A DNA stretch of 64,000 nt from Erythroxylum novogranatense. Taxonomy: Eukaryota; Streptophyta; Magnoliopsida; Malpighiales; Erythroxylaceae. The position numbers and the translations under genes are program-made. This document shows, in pieces, positions 48,262 through 60,710 of the stretch. The DNA lies in contig CM057226.1 of the NCBI GenBank assembly GCA_029891385.1, positions 90,714,977 to 90,778,976 on the forward strand. Reading direction: 5' to 3'. The stretch's first letter is position 1, and the number at the start of each line of letters is the position of its first letter. Under the pieces are notes generated by a model. It made no database searches. It had not been told where the DNA came from and saw only the letters and a list, made by a program, of their open reading frames with translations.

Positions 48262-51200
48262 TCCAACACAAGCATCAGGCAGTGGTTGATTATAGTGCTA
48301 AGGCAGTTGTGCTTAGGAAACTTGATCGACCTGAAATGATATTGTATAGTATCCGCACTAGTTCTCTAACTAGTATGATATCAGCTATGCAAGCTCGAAG
48401 GTGCCTTAGGAAGGGGTGTGAAGCTTATCTGGCTTTTGTAATTGATTCTAAGAAGGAAAGTGTTAAACTACAAGATATTCCGATGGTAAGCAAATTTCTA
48501 GATGAGTTTCCTAAAGAATTACTCAGACTCCCTCATGAAAGGGAAGTGGAGTTATCTATTGAAATTATGCTTGACACTGCTCCTATATCCAAAGCACTGT
48601 GCAGGATAGCTCCTACTGAATTGAAGGAGTTAAAGGTTCAATTGCAGGAGCTACTAGATAAAGGGTTCATTTGATCTAGTGTCTCAACTTGGGGAGCTCC
48701 AATTCTATTTGTTAAAAAGAAAGATGGTACTCTTCAGATGTACATTCATTACAGGCAATTGAACAGAGTCACAGTGAAGAATAAGTATCTGTTGCTAAGG
48801 ATAAAAAATATGTTTAATCAATTGAAAGGTGTAAGGGTATTTTCCAAGATAGATCTATGATCAGGGTATTATCAACTTTAGGTAAAGGATGCGGACGTTT
48901 CAAAGACTGCATTTACGACTCGTTATGGACATTATGAATTTTTGGTAATGTCATTCAAGTTAACTAATGCTCTAACAACATTCATGGATTTGATGAATAA
49001 AGTATTCAAGCTCTACTTAGGTCAATTTATTATGGTTTTCATAGATGATATTCTAGTCTATTCCAAGAATAAGCATGATCATATTCAACATCTCCGAATT
49101 ATGTTACAAACCTTGCGGGAAACAATTGTATGCTAAGCTAAGCAAGTGTGATTTCTAGCTTTAAGAAATATCTTTTCTAGGACATGTTGTCTCTTCTTAA
49201 GGAATTAGAGTTGATCTTAGTAAGATTGAAGCAATTGTTAATTGGAAGCCGCCTCGAAATGTGACAAAAGTGAGAAGTTTTCTGAGTTTGGTATGTTACT
49301 ATCGCCAGTTTATGAAGAGGTTCTTAGTGATAGTATCTCCTTTGACTAAATTGCTACGAAAAGGAGTGAAGTATAAATGGTCCGTTAAATATCAATCTAG
49401 TTTTGACTAATTAAAAAGAATGCTTACTGAAGCTCCTGTATTAATTCAACCCATTTCTAGTAAGGAATATATTATGTTTAGTGATGCATTTAGAAACAGT
49501 TTGGGTTGTGTTTTGATGCAGGATGGAAAGGTAGTTACATATGCCTTTACGAAACTAAAGCCACATGAGCAGAACTACCCTATATATGATCTTGAGCCTG
49601 CAGCAGTAATGTTTGTTTTGAAGATTTGGTGACACTATTTGTATAGTGAAAAGTGTAGGATTTTCACTTATCATAAAAGTTTGAAGTACCTGCTTAGCCA
49701 GAAAGAACATAACCTGAGATAACAATGTTAATAGGAATTGTTTAAAGATTATGACTGCATTGTGGATTATCATCTTGGTAAGGTTAATGTCGTGGCTGAT
49801 GCCTTAAGTCGAAAGACTATTTCGACATTGTCAATGCAGCAAGGTGAACGAGGACTTGCATTTGATGGGGCTTTAATAGCTTAGTTAAAAGTTAGGCCTA
49901 TCTTGAGACAAGAGATCTGTGATGCTCAGAAAGTTGATGATAAGTTGCAACAACTTATCTTGACAACTGGAGAAGGAAAACAACCTAACTTTTCTGTGAA
50001 AAAAGATGATGATTTGTATTATAAAGATCGATTGTGTGAACCGGATAGTGATGAACTGAATAGAAAGTTATTATTTGAGGCCCATAATACTGTCTTACTC
50101 TACATCCTAGTTAAAATAAGATGTATCAAGATTTGAAGCAGCTTTACTAGTGGTCAGGTATAAAACGTGATGTTGTGGATTATGTATCCAAATGTTTGAC
50201 ATGTCAGTAAATTAAAGCTGAGCATTAGGTTCCATATGGTTTGTTACATCCTATTTTGATTCCTCAATGAAAATGGGATAACATTATTATGGATTTTATC
50301 TCCGGACTTTCTCTTACTCAAAGGAAGCATGATGTTATGTGGATGATTGTGGATAACTTCACCAAGTCTGCTCATTTTTTGCTTTTTTGTCCTAATTATT
50401 CATTGGATAGGCTTGCAGGTATATATGTGAATAAGGTAGTGAGGATGCATGGAGTACCATTGTATATTGTTTCTGATCGTGATCTTAGATTTACTTTGAG
50501 ATTATGGAAAAGTTTGCAAAAGTCTTTGGGTACTCAAGTTAAGTTTAGTATCACTTTTCATCCCCAGACAAATGGACAATCATAACATTTTATTCAAATA
50601 TTGGAAGATACGCTTCAGTGATGTGTCTTAGAATTCTTAAGAAATTGGGATAATTATCTTGCTCTGATGAAGTTTGCTTATAATAACATTTATCATACTA
50701 GTATTGGCATGATGCCTTATGAAGCCCTATATGATAGGAAATGTAGAACTCCAATTTGTTGGAATGAATTATATGAGAATGAGATAGTTCGGCTTGATAT
50801 TGTGAAAGATACTGAAGAGAAAGTTCAAGTTATCCAACAAAGATTGAAAGCTGTCAGTGATAGGTAGAAGTCCTATGCCAATTTAAAAAGAAAAGATATT
50901 GAGTATTAGGTAGGTGATAAGGTATTCTTGAAAGTATCACCATGGAAACGCGTACTTTGGTTTGGGGAGAAAGGTAAGCTCAACCCACGATACATTGGTC
51001 CTTATGAGATTCTTAAGAGAATCGGACCAGTAGCTTATCAGTTAGCTCTTTCTGAAGAATTGTCCAAATTGCACTATGTATTTCATGTTTCTATATTGAG
51101 AAAATATCGGTCTAATGATTCATATAAGACTCCTATGCAAGAAATTCAAGTGCAACCAGATTTATCTTATAAGAAAGGGCTTGTATCTATCTTGAACAGA

Positions 51201-51368
51201 GGAGTCTGACAACTCAAAAATAAGCAAATACCTTTGGTGAAAGTACTCTGGCAATACTATGGACTCGAGGAAGCAACATGGGAGCCAGAATCGACCATGA
51301 GAGCTTAGTATCCTCAGCTATCTGCATTAGGTATGAATTTCAAGGACGAAATTCTTTTAAGAGGGTGA
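48262..51368 (+). pseudogene. Gypsy pol: reverse transcriptase, RNase H, integrase, chromodomain-like end (broken)
   Basis: Reverse transcriptase runs from AVVLRKL through [42 protein letters not shown] and FIDDILVYS (49038-49064). RNase H includes [19 protein letters not shown] (about 49474-49530) and DALSRK. The integrase has LTCQ, MDFISGL (50289), FHPQTNGQS and YGHYEF-type motifs. The C-terminal part has KLNPRYIGPYEI, YVFHVSILRKY and VLWQYYGLEEATWEPE, the chromodomain-like end of Tekay/Del elements. It stops with TGA at 51366-51368, just before the polypurine tract. At least ten in-frame stops interrupt the frame. Confidence 0.92.
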
Positions 51369-51372
51369 GAAT

Positions 51373-54061
51373 TGTAAGGCCCCAAATTACACCTTAGTTG
51401 GAATGATACATGTTAATGAAAATAAATGAGATAGGTGTTAAAATTGTGATATTAATTGAATGTGAATTATATATGTCTTGAATTTATGGTTTAATGGATC
51501 ATACTTAGTGACTTGGAATTAATTGTTACCATTAGAGAATTGAGGTATTAAAATGTACATTTTGACTAGGAAAATGTTAAGTGGCAAGTTGGTACATGAA
51601 AATTGAATGACATTTGGCATAGTTATGGCATTGACAAATGGTAGCATCATTGAATGACAAGTGGCAGCATTGATTAAAGGATAAGTGGCTTGATTGAATT
51701 GTGACAAATGGCAGCCTAAAATGGAGAACGAATGGGAGTCATGCATTGATGACATGTGCCAATGCATAGTTGAGACACCTAGTAGCTTAGGTGTTAAGCT
51801 CTTGTAAGGAAGTTTCTATAGCCCTCATTTTTGCTTCTATCCACCGAAATCATCCCCTCTTCTTACTCTAGATTTTACTTCAATTTTGATGTATTATCAC
51901 ATTGAACTCTTTGCCATATACTGCATCAAGAAGCTACCTCAAGCTATCTTCTATGTTGTTGTCTTTTTAGTGTTAAGATCATCCTATGCCTACCTAGATT
52001 TTGGAAGTGTATTGGCTGCATGAAGGGCTGGTTTGGTTGGTTCTTTGAATAAGGAACTTGAAGTTAATTAGGTAAGGGAATTCTAACTTGATGGCATGTT
52101 GTAACATGAATTCTACGTTACTTGAATTGGAATGGCATATATGTGGAATTGATGATATAATAAGGTCTAGAACATGATGCTTGTTTGATGGATTTTGCTA
52201 TGGATTTTATTGTATGAAAGAGAATGGTTTGTGAGTTGTCAAATGTGTAATTTTGAGTTGAAATTGGATATGAAATTGATGAGGAGTTAGCATATAATTG
52301 AGGTATACTTGAAGCATGATTTAGGGATTGTCATGTTGGTGTTTTGAAATTTGAAAGAAGATGTTTGGATCTAGAATTCACAGGAAAATGGGTAGTCAAT
52401 CATGGCACTCATCCCACAATCATGGGCAGGTGCATTAGCTTCTGTCACAATAGTGGGAATGTACCCCACGATCATGGGCAAGGCTTTAATATGGTAATCT
52501 TTGTTTTATGTAATTGTTGAACCATAGTAGGATAATATACCTTACATTGGTATAATTGAAGTTAATTAGGGTTTATAATGACCAAGTTTGGGATTATATT
52601 AACTGGTTAAAGGTTTAATAGTTTTTGGATTTTCAATTGAGGTAATAACTTATGGAAGGTGTTATTTTAATTACAAGTATCTAATGTGGAACTTATAAGT
52701 TATTAAAGAAATGAAGTATATTTGTGAACACAAATGTGATTTAAATGATATAAGTGATGTGTTAATTATGAATGTTTGTGAATTAGGAACTTAGGTGAGT
52801 ACATGTAAAATGTAATTACCTAATGCCTCATTGGTATATTGATGAAAATGCTTAAATTCACAAGGAATAATGAGTTTGTTCAAGTGTGAATAAATATATT
52901 TAGTTTGAGCATAAGAAGATAAATTTATAGTTATGCATTATTTCATTGTTAAGTGATTCTGAAATGTAAAAATGTTTCGTTTTAAAACTGGCAAGTCCTA
53001 GTTGTGAGTAAATACGCATGCCTAGAAGGGTCTGCAGCTGCTCCTGTAACTTGACACTAAGGTGTTCCCTGATTATCAACACTATGGTGTCCCCTGATTA
53101 TTGGCACTAAAGTGTCTCCTGATTATTGACACTATGGTGTCCCCTGATTTTGAGGTATAAGTCTTTTCTATTCTGTAATATCAATTATGGTATCTTATGT
53201 TCTGGTTCCATTACTCACTTCTGTAAAAGGGACTAACAGGCTAATCTATTTGTGTTCTGATATATGATCCGCTCTAATGCAAGCTAAATTCTGATCTGAC
53301 ACAAATAAGTTTAATCTGTTACAACTTATATTCTAATCTAACATAATGATATCCTGTTATGAGATTTTGAGTTCTGTTATAAAACAAGATAAGTTTCGAT
53401 TTGATACAAGACATATCTTGATCTGATAGAAGTTATATTCCGATATGAAAGTATTATATCATGTTTTGATACTTGTACATTCTATTATGATATTTAAATG
53501 TTTTGTTCTGTATTGATGAATCATATTCAATTTTGAGACACATAATGTTTAGATTATTCTTTAATATGAACAATTAAAGATTGCCTATGATATGATTTGA
53601 TTCTGTACATGTGAATGCTAGATGACTGTTAGAGATAATCACTAGTTTATATCTTGTTTAGTTGTTCCCCATTAAGCTATATGCTTAGTACAGTAGTTCT
53701 GCCTCCATGTAGGTTCTGATAAGAAGGTTTAAATATTGGGACAAACATAACTGTAGTGGCTAAGAAGAAGATGCTTTATTTGGAAATGTTCAGTTTGTTT
53801 TTGGGTTGTACTCATTATGATAATACCCTTTTGTATTTTGTGTATATAGTTTGTAATAACTATAATACAGGTTGGATTTGAATTTTTAAAGCATGTATTA
53901 TGATATTTATATAATGTGTATAAGGTTAACTGTTGTCAAGAATAAATGAAATGTAGTATATGTTTGCATGAGTTTCTTGAAAAACTTGGAATGCTATGGA
54001 TTGTTTAGTTATGTTTTGTGTGGCACCTATATATCCTCTTAGGGGGAAAATGGGTGTTACA
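51373..54061 (+). mobile_element. 3' LTR of the Tekay/Del-like gypsy element
   Basis: TGTAAGGCCCC...GGGTGTTACA, 2689 bp, preceded by the purine tract AAGAGGGTGAGAAT. It is the partner of 43279-45976. The 25-bp repeat array is at 53052-53151. The next five bases (GTGTC) are the target duplication, after which the Copia integrase frame resumes. Confidence 0.95.
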
Positions 54062-54613
54062 GTGTCCCTTGTCAACTATCTAAAAGCCATACTTTACCTT
54101 TTCCTCTTAATTATTATATCTCTTTAGCACCTTTTGGTTTAATTCATTCTAATATTTGGGTTCCTACATATCGTGAAACTATAGGTGGCATAAGATATTG
54201 TGTGGTCTTTATTGATGATTTTCTCGCTATACATTGATTTATTTAATACGATATAAATCTGAACTATTCTCCATTTACTCTCATTTTACTAAGATGTTTC
54301 AAACTCAAGTATTTTGCAAGATTAAAGTATTTTAATTGATAATTTTATGGAATACAAAGATACAAAATTCATCAAATTCCTTAATCAACAAGGAACCATC
54401 ATTCAAAGATCCTGTCCAAACATATCTCAAAAAAATAATAAAATCGACTAATGTAGACATATTCTTGAAACTATTCGAGCCCTTTTTATATCATCTTCTT
54501 GTCCTAAAACTCTTTAGGGAAAAGCAACCTTTACTGTAGTCTATACTATCAATCACATTCTTTCTCATATCATAGGTAATAGCTCTCCCTATGAGCACTT
54601 ATTCAATCGTGCT
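54062..54613 (+). pseudogene. Copia integrase, continued after the gypsy insertion
   Basis: Reads LSKSHTLPFPLNYY, FGLIHSNIWVPT, RYCVVFIDDFLA (catalytic Asp region), then through frameshifts EYKDTKFIKFLN, CPNTSQK, and FTAVYTINHILSHIIGNSSPYEHLFNRA. It breaks at 54613 where a second LTR is inserted. The order and phase match the frame interrupted at 43278. Confidence 0.85.
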
Positions 54614-57600
54614 TGTAATAGTGGATTTTTCAAATTAAGGGATTAGAACCTTAGATTATTGCTTAGGAGCTATATCTTTGAAAATTCATGAATTGCATTT
54701 CATTCACATGCATATCAATAGCATACACACATGAATTATGAATTAGTATACATTGCAAAGTATGTATATGCTCTCAATTGACTCATTCTAGGGTATGAAA
54801 GGTTTAAAATGATCATGATGTGAATTGACTATTGTTTATGCCTTGCATTTTGGTTTGATTGATTATAAGTAGTAAATTTGGAATTAATCGGTACAATGGA
54901 AAAATTGATGAATTAAAATGTACATTTGATCTAAGAAAACTACCAAGTGGTAAGACAAATTGATACGTGAAAATTTAAGATTACTAATCCTATGAATTAG
55001 TGACATTTTGCATAAAAATTAAGTGACAATTGGCATAGCTAATTAATTGACAAATGGCAGCAATGAGCGGGTGACAAATGGCCTAGCTTAATGGTGACAT
55101 TTGGCAACAAATATGCAAGACAAATGGAGAACATGCTTAGGGACATATGTCATGGTAATATTGAGACACCTAGCATCTAAGGTGTTAAGTTTCTGCAGGA
55201 GTAAAATTAGGTTTGTTCATTTCTTCTTCTTTCTTCTTCTCACATCACAAAAACACTCTCACCTGTGCATCCCTGTATCTTGCCTATGTTTGTGTCCAAT
55301 TGCTACACCAATAATCCATGCTTTCACCCTCATAAAGTTAGGTAAAGAATCAGAACATAGTTGTTTTTGTTATAGCCTTTGATCCTAACCAAAATCCATT
55401 CAATTCCCATCTTGAATTCGTGATGATTTTTGCATGCATGGAAAGTTGAATTAGCTTGATCTTTGAGCTGGAAGTTGAGCTAGACAAGTAAGTAAAAGAT
55501 TGGTATTGATGGCATGTTATAATAGAGAATTTATGATGATGAAATTAGGATGGATTGTATATGATGTTGATATTGAAGATGTACTGCAAAATGGAGAATG
55601 AATGGGTATTTTTTTGTTCTGTTTTTGCATGTACGAAAATAGTAGTTTATGGGTTGTTGTATGGATGATTTAAGTTCAGATTTGAAGTATAATTGATAAG
55701 GATTTCATGCTAAAGATAGGTGTTATTAAGGTGTTTTTGAATCTGGTTGAATCTGGAAAAAATTAGAACTGCAGGTTTGTTTGTAAAAAGTGACTATTAA
55801 TGATATAAGTGAGCACAATTTTGTAAGCCTTAGTGTAACCAATATAGAAGTTAAATTAGCTTGAAATGTAGTAACCTTAAAGGACATGAAATCTGGAAAA
55901 TTTCAGGTATTAGTGATGTCTTTAAGCTTGTAAAATTCATGAAGTATTTAAGGTAGTAAAGTTACACACATTAGTGATGTTAATGACAAATTCTGGAATT
56001 TTAATTTCAGCCTTGTGTACATGTCGAACCAACTGAGAAATTTCACTCTTAATTGGTATATTTGGACTTGATTAAGGCTATAAATGAGCCTAGATTGTTG
56101 TTTGATTAATTGGTTAAGAGCTTGATAAGTTTATGTAGTTAAATGATGTCATAATCTAAAGAATGGACTGTTTTGATGTGGTTGAGTTCAAATCTGAAAT
56201 TTTGATTTGTTAAAGGAATAAATGAGTTCTTTTAATGCAAACATAATCTCAAGGACATGAGTAATATGTATAAGGTATGGATGAATGAGCATTGAAGAAC
56301 ATGGGATAATTATGAATGAGAATTGGGTAAATGTATGAATATATATTGCTGGAAAAAGTTTGGTGAATGTATAGATTTAGCTTGCTGAAATTTCAGATTT
56401 AAAATAACAATTGTGTATGGATTACGAAAGGTTGTTTTATCATGAAAATGTTCAAGGATAAGTGTAAAGTATGGTTGACGAATTTGGAGTGAATCAAGCT
56501 AACTTAAAGGTACAAACCTGATTGCAAAGTGGTAATATATAAGTTATGATTTTTGAAAGGTAAAGAATTGTAAATAAGGATAAATACCCAGGATAGTCAA
56601 TTGAGCATGCATTGAACATAACATATATACATGTGTATGATTGAGTACTTGTTTGATTAAACAAGTTAGTAATGTGTACATATGTGTGTATTGTATAATT
56701 TAGAAGCACAAATTGACCGATAGGTTCCAGACATTACCAACTCGTCAAAACAATAGCTATCTGGAGCATACTGTGAGTTAACCTAGATGCCTACTCACTA
56801 TATTTGAATTGTTCTTAATTAACTGTTAGATATTGAACTATTACTGATATGATTATGTTAATTTTGGACATTGATGGTCCAAGAAGTTTAATGTTTGGGA
56901 TTATATTGGAAGTGTTTGCAAATTGCATGTGAATATGGAAATTATATTCTCAACTATATGTTAAATGCCGGACTTAGATTCGAAGAATGTGCTATATGAT
57001 TGTGCACGCTGAATGAGAGTTATTGATAGCATAATATGTGATATGATGCAGTTTCATTACATTAATATCCATTATCAAATAAAGGAGTTGTGATTGGAGT
57101 GACCAATGTGAAAAAGAACTTAAAGCTAAAAAATGTGCGTACAAAGCCATAAGGTCATTGATTAATGGGCTCGGTATCTACAATATGTATAGGACAGTAT
57201 TTGAAATGAGGTCAATATCTACAATAGATACGGGACAGTTAAATAAGCGTTTGGTCATAACAAAATAAAATGAAAGTAGAGTCTCATGTGCATTGCATAT
57301 ATATCTTTACATGTATCATGTGAATCATTGTAAAGAATGACTAAATTAAGTTGATATAATGTTATGTTCTATTTGTGTACATGTGAATGATTATGAAAAA
57401 AAATACTGAATTGTGTTGATATAGTGATCTACAATACTTGCATACATATTGATGATATGAATGATTGAGGTGAAAGATTGAATTGTTCTAAAAAGATTAT
57501 ATGAGATGTTTGTATTATAATGTGCTTATTGAGATATGATGTATAGTGTGATTTGGTATACAAAATTGTGTGGGAATTGATTCAAGCTAATGTGATATAC

Positions 57601-58092
57601 TTGTGAATTTGGTTGTATACTTGTGACGTTTTTTTTACTCGAGTGAGCACATCAATGATGGTTCACTCACTGAGTTCACAAAACTCATCAAAATTAGAAT
57701 ATTATTTTTCAGGTACTGAGAAGACCTAGCTTCTAAGGCAATCTAGTATTGTTAATTTTGGAATCAAGAATAGCTCAAAGTTCTGTTCAACTGATGTCTG
57801 GGAAGTTTAGATAGATTGTTTTTGTTAGCATCTCATTTCATGTTAGATATTTTGTAAAGAATAGTAAACTCTCAGATGTTTTTGTAATATACATATATGG
57901 ATTATGAGATGTAATGACAATGTAAATGATGTTTGTGAAATGAAATGAGAAATGTTAAACTTATGATCTCTTATGTTTTGTATGATGCCATAATAGTGAA
58001 TATGATTGCTTTAACATGTCATTCTCATAGGGTATGTTCTTGAATGTCCTCTGGATGTTTAGGTATATGCTCTATAGTAGTGGTGTGTTACA
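54614..58092 (+). mobile_element. Solo LTR (3.5 kb) of a gypsy family related to the Tekay element
   Basis: Begins TGTAATAGTGG and ends TGTGTTACA. Flanking bases GTGCT (54609-54613) and ATGCT (58093-58097) form a 5-bp target duplication with one mismatch, and the Copia frame continues on the other side. From about 54800 to 55200 it shares runs of text with the Tekay-like LTR (GTGACTTGGAATTAAT-type, GACAAATGGCAGCA, GAGACACCTAGCA, AAGGTGTTAAG). It has no coding domains. ORF-like stretches in it, for example 55101-55382, are incidental. Confidence 0.8.
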
Positions 58093-60103
58093 ATGCTCCT
58101 AACCATTAGTCTCTTAAATTTTTTAGATATGTGTGCTTTGTCCTATTATAACCTCATAAGCACACCAAAATAGAACCAAAAACACGTTTATATTGTTTTA
58201 TAGGGTATGACATAGAGCACAAATGAGATAGATGTTAAGATCCACTATCTTAAAAACTTCGAATCTTTTGACATGTCACTTTTTGGGAACATAAAATGCT
58301 TTCCACAATATAAAAATTTTGAGTTAGCAAACCTTCACACAATTTTTTAAAACCCTACAATATCTTTATTTCCTAATATTTCTTCTACAAGTTCTTTTTA
58401 CAACTTTAATAGTTTAACATAACTAAAGTCTAATTAAATTATATCTTCTCCAGCTGTAAATCCTCCACTTTCACCAAATAACTCTTCCTTTTTTATTCAT
58501 TCACTCAAATCCATCGAGTCTCAACAACCCCCTTGTCAATCCTTTTGAGTAAGTCAAGCATCTAATCATCTTAAAGGTTTCCATGTTTATTCTTCTATTA
58601 TCTCTCTATATGAACCTTACTCCTATCGTGCGACCAGCTCTAATCCTTTATGGCAACAAGCAATGAAAAAATAATTATAGGCTCTCTCCAACACCATTAC
58701 TTAAAACTTAATTGACCTACCTCTAGATAAGTTTATTATTGGCTGTAAATGGGTCTATAAAATCAAAACTCAAGTTGATGGATCATTTAAATGATACAAA
58801 GAATGATTGGTTGCAAAGGGTTTACTAAAAAATATGGAATTGACTATGAGGAAACCTTTACTCCAATTGCTTTCTTGACTTCAATCTGCGGTCTTATTGC
58901 ATTAATAGCCAACAAGCATTGGGAATTGTTCCAGATGAGTGTCAAGAATGCCTTTATCAACATTGATCTTTATGAAGAAGTATATATGAAACCTCTACCT
59001 CAATATGCTCATCCACCTAATAAAGTTTGTTGTCTTCATAAAGCCTTGTAGGTGTTAAGCAAGCTCTTCGAGCATGATTTTCTAAATTTAGCTCCACCAT
59101 CAACTGTATTGTCTTTATCTCAAGCTCTTATGATCATGCTTTGTTTATCATAAAAACATATCAGGGTGTACTCTTCTTCTTTTATATGTTGATGATATGA
59201 TGATAACTAGCAATGTCACTAAAAGGATCGCCACTCTCAAATCTTGTCTTCATCAATAATTTAAAATGAAGATTTAGGTCCCCTCAGTTATTTTTCAAGT
59301 CTTAAGCTAAATGTGCTACTAATCTTATCTCTCGTGCTAGCCTTACTGACACTAAGGTTTCTAGCACTCCACTCGATTCTAATGTTCATATCTTTGCCAT
59401 TTATGGAACTTTTCTGAGTGATGGTACACTTTATCGACAGCTATTTAGTAGTCTTATATACTTTATTGTCACTTGTCCAAATATTGCTCATATTGTTCCC
59501 ATTGTCAATCAATTCATGTTTGCTCCTCATACCACTTACTTTTCAATTATTCTTCATATACTTTAGTACAATTAAGGAAGCCTATTTCATGGGCTTTACT
59601 CCTGTCATTCATCTTCATTGAATTTACTTGCATACTTTAATATAGACTAGGTTGGAGACCCAATTGATCACTGATCTACTACTAGTTATTGTTTCTTTCT
59701 TAGCGCATCTCTTATTTCTTGGAACAGTAAGAAACAAACAATTGTCTCTCGCTTAAGCACTAAAGCAGAATGTTGAGCCCTAGCTAACGCTACCTATGAA
59801 CTTTCATGATTACGATGGTTACTTTAAGACATATGTGTCTCCTTTTCTTCAGCAATTCCTCTATTTTGAGATAATCATAATGTTATATAGATTGCTTACG
59901 ATGATGTCTTTTATGAACGAACTAAACACATCAAAATCGATTGTCATGTTGTGAGTCATTATTTGCTTCAAAGAATTATAAAACTTGTCTCAATCTCATC
60001 CTAATTGCAAATTACTGATCATTTTATGAAATCACATCCACTTCGACGTTTTCAAGATTTTCACTCCAAACTCAAGTTATTGTCTTCACTACCACCTTGA
60101 ATT
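58093..60103 (+). pseudogene. Copia integrase end, reverse transcriptase and RNase H (broken)
   Basis: Resumes with PNHQSLKFFRYVCFVLLQPHKH and TRLYCFIGYD (integrase C-terminus). The reverse transcriptase reads IIGCKWVYKIKTQVDGS, AKGFTKKYGIDYEETFTPIA (58800-58870), NAFINIDLYEEVYMKPL and, after damage, LLYVDDMMIT (about 59180-59208). RNase H includes SASLISWNSKKQTIVSRLSTKAE and ERTKHIKIDCH. The frame ends at about 60100 with the polypurine tract TGAGGGAATC (60104-60113). Stops and frameshifts are common. Confidence 0.88.
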
Positions 60104-60113
60104 TGAGGGAATC

Positions 60114-60327
60114 TATTAACATAATCTTCGAAAGTCAAATATCAACATACATTTAATCTTAATTTTCTCCCAAATTCATGTACAATAATACTATGTAATT
60201 ATTAGTTGAATTTTTTTCTTTAGTTGGACTCACCTAAAGTGTATAAATAGATTGATGTACATAATATTGACCATAAACAAAAACACAAAAAGTCTTTCGT
60301 CATTCTTTCTTTACTCTTTATTCTACA
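60114..60327 (+). mobile_element. 3' LTR of the large nested Copia element
   Basis: TATTAACATAATC...TTTATTCTACA, 214 bp, partner of 40857-41073, with at least 25 differences by eye, so it is clearly older than the gypsy element inside it. It is followed by TAAAT (60328-60332), an exact copy of the bases before the 5' LTR. Confidence 0.9.
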
Positions 60328-60332
60328 TAAAT

Positions 60333-60710
60333 AATAATAATTGTATCCATCATCATTCTTCGTTACCAATAATAAATAGAACTGTATTTATTCAAATATG
60401 TTCAAGTGAATGAATTATTATTGGGATGGACAGGGCAAGCTAGGAATTTGTGTAAGGTCAACTTTTTGATAATTAACGAATAATATTTTAACTTACAAAA
60501 ATTTTAATATATAGTTTAAAATTTCAACATCCATTAAAAGCGATTGATATAAGTTCTTTTATAATCTATAAATGATGTAAAATCTTGTACTATCTATATA
60601 ATGAATAGTTCCATACTTAATATTGTTATTTTTTTACTAGAAGGTCATTCTTGCATAATAAATAACAGATTTATAGATCATAAAATTATCAAAATTGTTT
60701 TTTAACTCCT
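60333..60710 (+). repeat. Duplicate of segment B (see 40390-40790)
   Basis: Shares long runs with 40390-40790: TATGTTCAAGTGAATGAATT, TTGTGTAAGGTCAA, AATTAACGAATAATATTTT, GAGTTCTTTTATAATCTAT-like text, and AAGGTCATTCTT. This is flanking host DNA, not part of the element. Confidence 0.85.

Noticed and set aside
55101..55382. 93-codon frame inside the 54614-58092 segment
   Set aside because: It lies in LTR sequence shared with the Tekay-like LTR and has no domain.
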